Shown: positions 43,743-52,371, numbered from the stretch's first letter. The stretch is 60,588 nt of DNA from Miniimonas arenae (GCF_006351005.1 NZ_VENP01000016.1:1-60588), one strand, 5' to 3'. Notes: generated from the sequence alone by a model not told the origin. Translations and numbers: made by a program.

Positions 43743-45389
43743 ATGAGCAGCACGACCACGGAACTCGCCTACGACGTCGTTGTCGTGGGGTCCGGGGGCG
43801 CCGGCCTGGCGACAGCGCTCGGCGCGATCGACGCGGGACTGTCGGTCCTGATCGTCGAGTCGACCGACAAGTGGGGCGGCAGCACCGCCATGTCCGGGGG
43901 CGGCATGTGGCTGCCGGACAATCCGCTGATGGCGCGCGACGGCGTCGGCGACTCGCGCGAGGAGGCCCTCACCTACCTCGACGCGTGCGTCGGCGAGGTC
44001 GGCGAGGCGGCCAACCGGGCGCGCAAGGAGGCGTTCGTCGACGGCGTCGACGACTTCGTCACGACCGCCGAGCGGTACGGGGTCGTGTTCGCGCGCGCGA
44101 CCGACTACCCCGACTACTACCCCGAGCTGCCGGGCGGGAAGATCGGCCGCTCGATCGAGGTCAAGCCGCTGGACTCCAAGGTCCTCGGACCCTGGTGGGA
44201 CACGCTGCGTGGCGCGATCCCGCTGCCCGCCATGACCAACGACGTGTGGCTCCTGGGCCGCTCGTGGTCGACGGTCGGCGGCATGGTCCGCGGCGCGCAG
44301 GTGGTCGGCCGGATCGCCGGCGGGGTCGTCACGGGCAAGCGTCTGGTCGGGATCGGCAACGCGTGGGCGACGGCGTTCGGCAAGGCCGTGATGGTCGACC
44401 ACGCGACACCCGTCTGGCTCGACAGCCCGCTCGAGGACCTCGTCGTCGAGGACGGCCGCGTCGTCGGGGTGCGCGTCACGCACGAGGGCGCCTCCGTCAC
44501 CGTCCGCGCGGACCGCGGCGTCATGCTCGCCGGCGGCGGGTTCGAGGGCAACCGCGAGTGGCGGCAGAAGTACCAGGGCATCGATGGCGACCCGTCGGGC
44601 AACCTCGGCAACCTCGGCCACCCGATCGACGTCGCCCGGCGCGCCGGTGCGGCCCTGGAGCTCATGGACGACGCGTGGTGGGGCGCCTCGCTCGCCGCTC
44701 CGCCGGGGGGGCGCCCGTCGTTCCTCGTGGGCGAGCGGTCGATGCCGTACTCGATCATGGTCGACGCCGCCGGGGAGCGGTTCGCCAACGAGTCCGAGTC
44801 CTACGTGGACCTCGGACACCACATGCTCGAGCGCGACCACGGCGAGGGCCCCTACTGGCTCATCCTCGACGGCCGGTACGCGAAACGGTACTTCCGCACG
44901 TTCGCCATGGACCCGCGCGCGATGAAGGCGATGAAGGAGGCCGGGATCGCCGTCAAGGCGAAGACCCTGCCCGAGCTCGCCCGCGCGATCGGGGTCGACG
45001 CGACCGTGCTGGGCGCGACCGTCGAGCGGTTCAACGGCTTCGCCCGCTCGGGCGTCGACGGCGACTTCGGCCGCGGCAACTCCGCGTACGACCGCTACTA
45101 CGGCGACCCGACCGTGCGTCCGAACAACAACCTCGGCCCGATCGAGAAGGGTCCGTTCCTCGCGTACAAGGTGGTCCTCGGCGACCTCGGCACCAAGGGC
45201 GGCGTGGTCACCGACGCCGACGCCCGCGCGCTGCGCGAGGACGGCTCCGTGATCGAGGGCCTGTACGCGGCGGGCAACACGTCGGCGTCGGTCATGGGGC
45301 ACACCTACCCCGGTCCGGGCTCGACGATCGGCCCCGCGGCCGTGTTCGGGCTCCGTGGCGCGCGACACATGGCGCGCGCGGGGGGCTGA
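43743..45389 (+). CDS. FAD-binding dehydrogenase, 3-ketosteroid-delta1-dehydrogenase-like
   Basis: 548-aa flavoprotein of the fumarate reductase/KstD family. The FAD motif VVVGSGGAGLATALGAIDAG starts at about residue 12, followed by STDKWGGSTAMSGGGMW. The C-terminal FAD segment is NTSASVMGHTYPGPGSTIGPA, where GPGSTIGP is characteristic of KstD-like enzymes. Known members introduce a double bond in ring A of 3-ketosteroids. The catalytic tyrosines cannot be assigned safely, so the substrate is inferred. ATG 43743 follows AAGGGGAGCTC. An SDR gene follows. Confidence 0.85.
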   Translation: MSSTTTELAYDVVVVGSGGAGLATALGAIDAGLSVLIVESTDKWGGSTAMSGGGMWLPDNPLMARDGVGDSREEALTYLDACVGEVGEAANRARKEAFVDGVDDFVTTAERYGVVFARATDYPDYYPELPGGKIGRSIEVKPLDSKVLGPWWDTLRGAIPLPAMTNDVWLLGRSWSTVGGMVRGAQVVGRIAGGVVTGKRLVGIGNAWATAFGKAVMVDHATPVWLDSPLEDLVVEDGRVVGVRVTHEGASVTVRADRGVMLAGGGFEGNREWRQKYQGIDGDPSGNLGNLGHPIDVARRAGAALELMDDAWWGASLAAPPGGRPSFLVGERSMPYSIMVDAAGERFANESESYVDLGHHMLERDHGEGPYWLILDGRYAKRYFRTFAMDPRAMKAMKEAGIAVKAKTLPELARAIGVDATVLGATVERFNGFARSGVDGDFGRGNSAYDRYYGDPTVRPNNNLGPIEKGPFLAYKVVLGDLGTKGGVVTDADARALREDGSVIEGLYAAGNTSASVMGHTYPGPGSTIGPAAVFGLRGARHMARAGG

Positions 45390-45445
45390 GGCGCGCTCGT
45401 CGGCTCACTCGGCTCGACCAGCACGACCAGCACGACGCACCGCCC

Positions 45446-45480
45446 GCGCGGTGCACCCCACCCGGTGGGGCGCACCGCGC
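45446..45480. terminator. Strong hairpin between the KstD-like and SDR genes
   Basis: GCGCGGTGC and GCACCGCGC arms with an inner CCCCA/TGGGG stem and one mismatch. A second stem, CCCCGA (45491) with TCGGGG (45503), follows. They could end the KstD transcript or act as an RNA stabiliser between the two genes. Confidence 0.6.
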
Positions 45481-45586
45481 GGACCTTCCGCCCCGAGTCA
45501 CCTCGGGGCCTCCGGCGCACAGCTCGAGGCGTTCTTCCGTCGGCGCCGCCGACGGGCAGGAGAAGGAGAAGGAGAAGGTGGGAACG

Positions 45587-46375
45587 ATGACACTCACGGC
45601 GGACAGGACCGTGCAGGAGTGGCAGGAACGGATCACGCCGGACCGGTTCGCCGGTCGCACGGTGATCGTCACCGGGGCGGGGTCCGGGATCGGGCGCGCG
45701 ACGGCGTCGCGCATCGCCCGCGAGGGCGGCCGGGTCGTGGCGGTCGACGTCGCCGCGGACCGGCTGGACGCGGTGGTGGGCGAGCTCGGGGAGGCGATCG
45801 TCGCCGTCGGGGGCGACATCACGTCCACCGAGGACGTGGCGCGGATCGTCGCCGCGGCCGGCGAGCAGATCGACGGACTGGCGAACGTGGCCGGGATCAT
45901 GGACGACTTCGCACCGGTGCACGAGGTCACCGACGCGATGTGGCAGCGCGTGCTGGCGGTCAACCTCACGGGATCGTTCCAGCTGATGCGCGCCGTGCTG
46001 CCCGCGATGCTCGCGGCTGGGCACGGGTCGATCGTCAACGTGACGTCCGAGGCGGGGCTGCGCGGCAGCGCCGCCGGCACCGCGTACACGACGTCGAAGC
46101 ACGCCGTGATCGGGCTGACGAAGAGCGCGGCCGTCATGTACGCACCGCACGGCATCCGGGTGAACGGCGTCGCGCCGGGTGGGGTGGCGACCAACATCGC
46201 GATCCCGGCGATCAACCCGACCGGCATGGGCCGGCTGCAGGCGTTCCACGCGATCCTGCCGCCGCCCGCGCAGGCCGAGCACCTCGCGGCCGCGATCACC
46301 TACCTGCTCAGCGACGACGCGATCAACGTCTCGGGCGCGATCCTGCCCTCGGACGGGGGGTGGTCGGCGCAGTAG
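45587..46375 (+). CDS. Short-chain dehydrogenase/reductase (SDR)
   Basis: 262-aa classical SDR. The NAD(P) motif VTGAGSGIGRATASRIA starts near residue 27. NVAGIMD replaces the usual NNAG, VNVTSEAG carries the catalytic serine position, and YTTSKHAVIGL gives Tyr and Lys. D in VAVDVAADR suggests preference for NAD. Together with the KstD-like gene it may act on a steroid or other cyclic ketone/alcohol. ATG 45587 follows a GA-rich stretch (AGAAGGAGAAGG) containing its ribosome binding site. Confidence 0.92.
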   Translation: MTLTADRTVQEWQERITPDRFAGRTVIVTGAGSGIGRATASRIAREGGRVVAVDVAADRLDAVVGELGEAIVAVGGDITSTEDVARIVAAAGEQIDGLANVAGIMDDFAPVHEVTDAMWQRVLAVNLTGSFQLMRAVLPAMLAAGHGSIVNVTSEAGLRGSAAGTAYTTSKHAVIGLTKSAAVMYAPHGIRVNGVAPGGVATNIAIPAINPTGMGRLQAFHAILPPPAQAEHLAAAITYLLSDDAINVSGAILPSDGGWSAQ

Positions 46376-46509
46376 GCGGGCGGCGCGCGGCTGGCCGGCC
46401 CAGCGGGCGGGCGGCGCGCGGCTGGCCGGCCCAGCAGCCCGGCCCAGCACGGCCGGCCGGCCCAATCGCCGGGCACCGCACGGCCGGCCGGCCCACTCGC
46501 CGGGCACCG
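46375..46509. repeat. GGCCGGCCCA array, exact 31-bp period
   Basis: GGCCGGCCCA starts at 46393, 46424, 46455 and 46486, each 31 bp after the last. The first two units share a GGCGGGCGGCGCGCGG flank and the last two share ATCGCCGGGCACCGCACGG-type flanks. It begins directly at the SDR stop codon and leads into TTGACTGGT element B. Positions 46726-46900 show nothing I can name. Confidence 0.85.
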
Positions 46510-46552
46510 CACGGCTCACGGGTCCCGCGCGGTGCCCGTGGGCCCGGGGAGC

Positions 46553-46725
46553 TGTGCGCTTTGACTGGAGGCCCCAACGAATTGACTGGCTGGATCCCCC
46601 GGCGCCGAAACGGCGTCCAGGCGCAAGCCTGTGACCTGCAGCGATGTCAACGCGGGCCACTCGCGCCGCGGCTCGGGCCGGTTCGACCAGTCAAAGCGCA
46701 CGGGCCACCAGTCAATGCGCACGGC
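46553..46725. repeat. TTGACTGGT phased inverted element (copy B)
   Basis: TTGACTGG at 46561 and 46582 (21 bp apart), then ACCAGTCAA at 46686 and 46707 (21 bp apart). Outer arms GTGCGC-TTTGACTGG and CCAGTCAA-TGCGCAC are complementary apart from a few bases. The loop of about 90 bp is unrelated to that of copy A at 13312-13453. The element lies between convergent SDR genes. Confidence 0.85.
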
Positions 46726-46900
46726 GACGGGCCGCCCGCAGCCGACCGAGGCGCCTTCCGGCCATGCAGGCGCGCACGAAGGCGGCCCTGAGGCGCGCGC
46801 GAGAGCGAGCCCGCGCTCCACGCGCGAACGGCGTCTCCCGCCACCCGGCGGGCGGGCAGTCGTCGTCGCTCCCGACAGTCGGCACCCGGCCGGCGGGCGC

Positions 46901-47803
46901 CTACCGGAGGACGCGTTCGGCGTCGAGCAGCTCCCACGACCCGTCGGCGCGGCGGCGCGTCACACCCTCGCGCTCCAGCCGGGCGAGGTACGCCGCCTGC
47001 CCGCGCTCGCCCCGACGCCGGAACAGCCGCATGAGGCGCGGCAACGCGTTGGGCACGAGCAGCGCCGCCTTGACGAGCCACGCCTCGCTCGGCCGGGGGT
47101 AGACCTCGAGCCGCGGCGAGTCGAGCAGGCGCAGCATCGCGCGCGCGACGACGTCGGGCGACTGCGGAGGGTCCTGGAACTGCAGCGCGTTGCCGCCCTC
47201 GACCGCCTCCCGGCGCAGCATCCGGGTGTCCGTCGCCGACGGCAGCACCGACCCGGCGCGGATCCCCTTGTCCCGCAGGTCGAGGCCGATCGCGAGCATC
47301 GCGCCCCGCAGCCCGAACTTCGAGGCCGTGTAGATCGGGGTCTCGCCCAGGGGGAAGATGCCGCCGAGCGACACCGTCGTCACCACACGCGGATCCGCCG
47401 ACGCCCGAAGTAGGGGCACGGCCAGCCGCGTGAGCACGAGCGGCGAGAGCAGGTTCACCTCGAGCTCGGTGCGGATGCTCGCGACCGACCGCTCGTCGAA
47501 CCGTTCGCAGCTCGTCATCCCGACGTTGTTCACCAGCACGTCGATCCGGCCGTGGTCCTCCTCGATCCGGCCGATCAGCGCCCGCACCTGCGCCTCGTCG
47601 GTGAGGTCGCAGCCGTACCCGCGGTGCCCGACGCCGGGAAGCGCCTCGGCCGCGTCCTGCGCCGCCTCGCCGCGCACGTCGACCAGCACGAGCACCGCGC
47701 CGCGCTCGGCGGCCCGCGGCGCGAACGCCCGCGCGATCCCACCCGCGCCACCGGTCACCACGACCACCTTGCCGCGGTGGTCGAACCCGCGCCGCGCGCT
47801 CAC
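46901..47803 (-). CDS. Short-chain dehydrogenase/reductase, extended C-terminus
   Basis: 300-aa SDR. The cofactor motif VTGGAGGIARAFAPRAAERG starts near residue 17; NNVG is at about 91; SLGGIFPLGETPIYTASKFGLRG supplies Ser, Tyr and Lys. A basic C-terminal extension of about 60 residues (LMRLFRRRGERGQAAYLAR) is amphipathic and may associate with membranes. Directly downstream of the flavin monooxygenase on the same strand; together they may oxidise and reduce the same substrate. Its 5' end is partly duplicated upstream. Confidence 0.9.
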   Translation of the reverse strand: MSARRGFDHRGKVVVVTGGAGGIARAFAPRAAERGAVLVLVDVRGEAAQDAAEALPGVGHRGYGCDLTDEAQVRALIGRIEEDHGRIDVLVNNVGMTSCERFDERSVASIRTELEVNLLSPLVLTRLAVPLLRASADPRVVTTVSLGGIFPLGETPIYTASKFGLRGAMLAIGLDLRDKGIRAGSVLPSATDTRMLRREAVEGGNALQFQDPPQSPDVVARAMLRLLDSPRLEVYPRPSEAWLVKAALLVPNALPRLMRLFRRRGERGQAAYLARLEREGVTRRRADGSWELLDAERVLR

Positions 47804-47910
47804 GCGCAGCCCGCCTTCACCGAGGTCACGGCGCCTGCGCCACCGGTCACCACGATCACCCGGCCGCGCTGGTCGACCCCGCGCGCGCTCACGCGCAGCC
47901 CGCCCTCGTC
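47745..47910. repeat. Imperfect duplication of the SDR start region
   Basis: The ~75 bp that hold the SDR start and first 20 codons (about 47745-47820) recur, diverged, at about 47840-47910: both have CCACCGGTCACCACGA, a GTCGA(A/C)CCCGCGC stretch and CTCACGCGCAGCCCGCC. The second copy creates a 30-codon reading stub (VSARGVDQRGRVIVVTGGAGA) just after the monooxygenase stop. Confidence 0.8.
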
Positions 47911-49347
47911 ACCGCGCAGCCGTCCGCACGGCCGCACTGCCCGCCGCGACCACCGCCGACGGCGAGCCGACCTCGGCAGCCTCGCTCGCCGTCGGGCCCG
48001 CGTCGCCACGCGCGAAGCGCCCGCCGCGCCCGCTGGACGCCGCCGCACCCGCGGCCGGCGACGTGAGTGGCCAGCCCAGCATCCGGCTCACCCGGCGCAG
48101 GTAGCGCGTGTAGCCGTCGGAGTCGACGTACCCGGTGTGCCGTGGCGAGGAGTCGAACGTGAGGCCGGCGGACAGGTCGGGCCGGTCGGTGCGGATCATC
48201 GCGGCGAACCGCGCGGCCTGCGGCGTGCGGTGGGCGCGCCCGTCGAGGTAGGCGGCGATGAGGTGGGCCTGCTGGTCGGACAGCGTGAACGCGCCCGAGT
48301 TCGTCTCGATGTAGCCGACGCCGAACAGCCCCGTGTGCTCGCGCGAGGCGAAGTTGAGGTACAGGTCCGGGTGCTGCGCGTTGCCGAACAGGTCCTGCGC
48401 GACGGGCACCCGGTGCTCGTAGCCCGTGGCGAGCACCACGACGTCGAACTCCTCGCTCGTGCCGTCGGTGAACGTCACGGTGCGCCCGGCCGTGTCCGCG
48501 ATGCCCGGTCGGGCCACGATGTCGCCGCGCTGGAGGTGGTGCAGCAGAAGCGAGTTCACGATCGGGTGGGTCTCGAACAGCTTGTGGTCCGGCTTCTGCA
48601 GGCCGAGCCGCTCGGTGTCCCCCACCAGCAGGCGCAGGAGCGGCTGGATCGCCGCGCGCTCCACCTGCTTGGGCAGGAACGAGCCCTTGCCGCCGACCAC
48701 GTCCGAGGGCACCCCGAAGACGTGCTTGGGGATGAACCAGTAGCCGCGGCGCATCGAGATCGCGGCGTAGTCGGCGTTGCGCGCGGCGTCGCACGCGATG
48801 TCGCAGCCGGAGTTGCCGCCGCCGACGACGAGCACCAGCTGCCCCGCGAACTCCCGCGGGCTGCGGAACGTCTGGCTGTGCCGCACCTCGCCGTCGTACG
48901 TCCCGGGGAGCGCGGGCAGGCGCGGGTGCCACTGCGAGCCCGTCGACACCACCACGGCGCCATGCCGGGAGCTCGTGCCGTCGGTCCGCGTCACGACCCA
49001 CGCGCTGCCGTCCCGCTCGACGCTCTCGACGCACACGCCGGTCTCCACGCGCTGGTCGAGGCCGTAGTGGGCCGCGAAGGCGCGCAGGTAGGCGAGCACG
49101 TGGTCGTGCCGCGGGTAGTCCGGGTAGCTCGCGGGCATCGGGCAGCCGCTGTAGCCCGACGTCGTGCGGCTGGAGATCAGGTGGGCCGACTCGTAGATCG
49201 GCCGCCCGGGTTGTCGATGTCCCAGACCCCGCCCACCCCCGTGTGCCGCTCGAGGTGGGTGTACTCGATGCCGCGCTCGGCGAGGGCTCGGGCCCCGGCG
49301 AGGCCGGCCGGACCGGCTCCGACGATGCAGACGGGAGACGACGTCAC
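47909..49347 (-). pseudogene. Flavin-containing monooxygenase (Baeyer-Villiger type), 1-nt frameshift
   Basis: N-terminal part in one frame: SSPVCIVGAGPAGLAGARAL and HTGVGGVWDIDNPG. The rest is in another frame: RPIYESAHLISSRTTSGYSG, an NADPH-site VVGGGNSGCDIACDAARN, and ATGYEHRVPVAQDLFG. Adding one G in the GGG at 49208-49210 joins them as IDNPG-RPIYES, giving about 478 residues, normal for FMO/BVMO proteins. GTG 49347 has AAGGAG. Probably an NADPH flavoenzyme acting with the SDR downstream. Real mutation or sequencing error is undecided. Confidence 0.87.
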
Positions 49348-49752
49348 GGCGCTCCTTCGGCTCGCGAGGGCGCACCGGTGCGCCCTCATGCGTTCGGTCG
49401 GTGCCGCTTCCCCGCGGAACCGCTTCGATCCCCCCGCCAGCGATGCTAGGGGTCCGACGGCGAACCCGAGCGGTCCTGTCCTGCCAGGATCGGGGACCTC
49501 ACCGGCCAGGGCGGCTGGCCGGTGTCCGATCTGAGCGGTCGCTGTGCGCGGGCTAGGTCACCCTGTGCGTCTGCTGGGCGCGCGACGACGAGCGCGGCAT
49601 CCACGAGCGCGCACCTGCGAGCTCGCCCCCTACGAGCACGTCACCTCGCCGCCGGCAGGTAGCGCACCAGGTGGGGCGCGAGCGTCGCGGACGTCGGGCT
49701 GGGCGGAACGGCGGGGAGCATCCGGCCACTCTAGGTGGCTCACCATGTCCGG
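49348..49752. other. 405-bp gap with a 22-bp palindrome
   Basis: GAGGGCGCACC-GGTGCGCCCTC (49366-49387) is a perfect 22-bp palindrome centred about 30 bp upstream of the monooxygenase start. It could be an operator, or a hairpin at the 5' end of the mRNA. I see no gene in the rest. Confidence 0.6.
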
Positions 49753-50086
49753 TCAGTGCACCCCGCGGACCCTCCCGAGCGCCACCGCTCCCCCCGCCGC
49801 GCACGCCGCGGCGAGCAGGAACAGCGGCCGGAAGCCGCCCGCCGCGGCCACGAGCAGCGCGCCGAGCAGCGGCGCCACGGCCTGCGGCACCGCGAGCGCG
49901 ACGTTCATGATCCCCAGGTCCTTGCCGCGCGCGGCCGGGTCCCTGCGCCATCCAAACGCCGAGCCAGGCGAGGGCGAACGCGCCGATCCAGCCGCCGGTG
50001 ACGCGGCGCGTGGGGTCGGCGAGCGACGCGACGCGGGCGCCGGCCACCGCCCCGACGACCACCATGTCCTTGCCGTCTGCGCCCAT
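49753..50086 (-). pseudogene. MFS transporter remnant
   Basis: Only the last ~110 residues of a major facilitator protein are left, in two frames. The first frame has [37 protein letters not shown]; the second has KDLGIMNVALAVPQAVAPLLGALLVAAAGGFRPLFLLAAACAA as a typical MFS end. The frame changes near 49945. The N-terminal half is absent and 50087-50328 shows no trace of it. A decayed exporter gene is the simplest reading. Confidence 0.72.
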
Positions 50087-50328
50087 CGCGCCCCTTCGCC
50101 GTCGTGCACCGTGCTGTGCCGCCGTCGTGCACCCCCGTGCCGGCCCCACGCGCCGAGGCGTGCCCGGCGTCGCGCTGGGAGGACTGTAGGCGACCGCACG
50201 CCCCATCGGGCAGCGCCCCGACGCTGCCGTATCAGCGCGCCGGGCGGGCGCCTCATCGTCGTCGAGCTCGGATCGCCCGGGCGACGGCGACGCGGCCCGG
50301 GGAGGTCGCGCGTACGGAGGGAGCAGCG

Positions 50329-51657
50329 ATGACGTGGTTGGGCTGGGAGAGCCTGGGCGGAGGCCTGAGCTCGGGACCGGCTGTCAGCTCGTGGTCGAGC
50401 GGACGGCTGGACGTGTTCGTGCGCGGGACGGACAACGCCCTGTGGCACAAGTGGTTCGCGGGCGGCTGGTCCGGCTGGGAGTCCCTCGGCGGGGTCCTCA
50501 CCTCGGACCCCGCGGCCGTCTCGTGGAGCGACGGCCGCATCGACGTGTTCGTCCGGGGCACCGACAACGCCCTGTGGCACAAGTGGTTCGACGGCGGCTG
50601 GTCCGGCTGGGAGTCGCTCGGCGGGATCCTCACGTCAGGTCCCGCCGTCGCGTCGTGGGCGCACGGCCGGCTCGACGTGTTCGTCCGCGGGACAGACAAC
50701 GCGCTGTGGCACAAGTGGTTCCGGCGTGGGACGTTCGGGATCGGCGGCGGCTGGAGCGGCTGGGAGTCGCTCGGCGGAGTCCTCACGTCCGACCCGGCGG
50801 CCGTCTCGTGGAGCGAGGGTCGGATCGACGTGTTCGTCCGCGGCACCGACAACGCCCTGTGGCACAAGTGGTTCGCGGGCGGCTGGAGCGGCTGGGAGTC
50901 CCTCGGCGGAGTTCTCACCTCAGGACCGGGCGTGTCCTCGTGGGCGCCGGGCCGGCTGGACGTCTTCGTCCGCGGGACCGACAACGCGATGTGGCACAAG
51001 TGGTTCCAGGCCGGCTGGTCCGGCTGGGAGTCGCTCGGCGGGGTCCTCACCTCCGACCCCGACGCCGTCTCGTGGGGGCCGAACCGGATCGACTCGTTCG
51101 TCCGGGGAACCGACGGTGCGCTGTGGCACAAGTGGTGGGCCCTCGTGCCCACGGTGCGGCTGCACGCGAAGATCGTCACGAACCCGAACGTCGCGCTCGC
51201 CACGAGCGTGGCCAACATGGTGAACGTGTATGCCACGCGCGGCATCCGCGTGCAGCTCGCCTCGGTGGAGTCGATCTCCGTGCCGGCGTCGCTCAACACG
51301 GTCGACGTCAACCCGTGCGTCCAGGGCAACGCGACGGCGGAGCAGCTCGCGCTCTTCGCGTTCCGCAACGGCGTGGGCTCGCTCGACGTCGCGGCGTACT
51401 TCGTGCAGGCGACGAACCCGCCGCTGAACGGCTGCGCGTCGCACCCGAACGGGCTGCCCAGCGTGGTCATCGCCTCGGGTGCGAGCCAGTGGACGCTGGG
51501 GCACGAGGTCGGGCACGTGCTCGGCCTGCCGCACGTCAACGACAACAACCGGCTCATGACGGGCAACGGCACGTTCAACATCACCAACCCTCCGCCCGAC
51601 CTCGTCGGGTCCGAGGGGTCGACGATGGACGCCAGCGCGTTCAGCCAGAACATCTGA
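50329..51657 (+). CDS. PLL-type beta-propeller lectin fused to a metzincin-like metalloprotease
   Basis: 442-aa two-part protein. Residues 5 to about 275 hold six 44-residue repeats, pattern GWESLGG...[23 protein letters not shown]; the third has an 8-residue insert (RRGTFGIG). They resemble PLL/fucose-lectin-like propeller blades that bind sugars. Residues about 276-442 contain [11 protein letters not shown] at 392-402, the HExxHxxGxxH zinc motif, then NRLMTGN, a probable Met-turn. No signal peptide or membrane helix is seen. ATG 50329 has GGAGGGAGC. A HEAT-like gene follows 21 bp later in the same direction. Confidence 0.85.
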   Translation: MTWLGWESLGGGLSSGPAVSSWSSGRLDVFVRGTDNALWHKWFAGGWSGWESLGGVLTSDPAAVSWSDGRIDVFVRGTDNALWHKWFDGGWSGWESLGGILTSGPAVASWAHGRLDVFVRGTDNALWHKWFRRGTFGIGGGWSGWESLGGVLTSDPAAVSWSEGRIDVFVRGTDNALWHKWFAGGWSGWESLGGVLTSGPGVSSWAPGRLDVFVRGTDNAMWHKWFQAGWSGWESLGGVLTSDPDAVSWGPNRIDSFVRGTDGALWHKWWALVPTVRLHAKIVTNPNVALATSVANMVNVYATRGIRVQLASVESISVPASLNTVDVNPCVQGNATAEQLALFAFRNGVGSLDVAAYFVQATNPPLNGCASHPNGLPSVVIASGASQWTLGHEVGHVLGLPHVNDNNRLMTGNGTFNITNPPPDLVGSEGSTMDASAFSQNI

Positions 51658-51678
51658 GAATCCGGAGAGGTGGGAGAG

Positions 51679-52314
51679 ATGACTGTGTCACTCCAGGACG
51701 TGCGGGCGCTGCTCGACGTCGACGAACCCGACTACGTGTTCGCGAGCCTGCTCGGCCCGGCCGCGCTGCCGCACCTGCACGAGCTCGTGACGACCGGGGA
51801 GCCCATGCTCGCCTCGAAGGCGGCCTACCTGGCCGGCCTCATCGAGGGGGGCGGCGAGGTGGTCGCGACCGCGGCCGCGAGCGAGGAACCGCTCGTGCGC
51901 ATCGCGGCCGCTGGCACCGCGGTCAACCTGTCCGCGCACGAGGCCGAGCCGATCCTCGCCTCGCTCGTGGACGACGGCGAGCTCGGCGTCCGCGTCACGG
52001 CCGCCAAGGCGGTGCTCGCCGAGACCTCGGCGGTGTCGGCCGAGTCGGCACCGGCGCTCGTCGCGCGGGCCAACGAGGTCGGCGTCGAGCGCGAGCTCGA
52101 GCCGGTCGAGGTGCCCTCGCTCGAGGTCGCCTACCCGCACGGCGGGCCGCTCGGTGGTGCGCTCGGTGGCGCAGGCGACGGCGAGCCCGGTGGCGACGGC
52201 GCAGAGTCGTCGACGGGTCCGGGTGGCATGCCCGAGGCCGCCGACGGCGTCGAGGACGTCTCGAGCGCGAGCAAGCTGTCGACGCAGGACGAGGAGGGCG
52301 GCGAGTCCGAGTGA
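51679..52314 (+). CDS. HEAT-repeat-like protein with acidic tail
   Basis: 211-aa protein. Residues about 1-130 form helical pairs typical of HEAT repeats (PHLHELVTTGEPMLASKAAYLAGLI, LVRIAAAGTAVNLS, ELGVRVTAAKAVLAET). The last 70 are Gly/Ser/Glu/Asp-rich and probably disordered, with no signal peptide. ATG 51679 follows GAGAGG. The 21-bp distance from the lectin-protease gene implies one transcript. It could bind or hold in check its partner, or present it for release; this is inference. A phased TGACT array starts at its stop codon. Confidence 0.78.
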   Translation: MTVSLQDVRALLDVDEPDYVFASLLGPAALPHLHELVTTGEPMLASKAAYLAGLIEGGGEVVATAAASEEPLVRIAAAGTAVNLSAHEAEPILASLVDDGELGVRVTAAKAVLAETSAVSAESAPALVARANEVGVERELEPVEVPSLEVAYPHGGPLGGALGGAGDGEPGGDGAESSTGPGGMPEAADGVEDVSSASKLSTQDEEGGESE

Positions 52315-52364
52315 CTCCGACTGACTCGACTGATGCCGAGTGACTGGAGTGACTCCGAGTGACT
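52312..52364. repeat. Helically phased TGACT array, six copies
   Basis: TGA(C/T) motifs start at 52312, 52322, 52331, 52341, 52350 and 52360, spacings 10, 9, 10, 9 and 10. The first overlaps the stop codon of the HEAT-like gene. Most units read TGACTCCGAG or close. Confidence 0.85.
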
Positions 52365-52371
52365 CCGAAGC

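Noticed and set aside
41841-45368. Long minus-strand open frame (about 1,175 codons)
   Set aside because: Antisense to the KstD-like and ProA-like genes; His/Arg/Val-rich translation typical of reverse frames in high-GC DNA.
42254-46375. Very long plus-strand open frame (over 1,300 codons) spanning ProA-like, TetR, KstD-like and SDR genes
   Set aside because: Only its last part is the SDR; the rest is a shadow of other genes in GC-rich DNA, with Arg/Ala/Gly-rich translation and no domains.
47800-48048. Small separate gene with an SDR-like N-terminus
   Set aside because: Stops after the nucleotide loop and overlaps the monooxygenase end; better explained as a partial duplication of the SDR start.
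50329-52314. Polymorphic toxin/immunity pair reading of the lectin-protease and HEAT-like genes
   Set aside because: No secretion-system trafficking domain, polymorphic C-terminal cassettes or orphan immunity genes are seen; kept only as one of several hypotheses in the finding.
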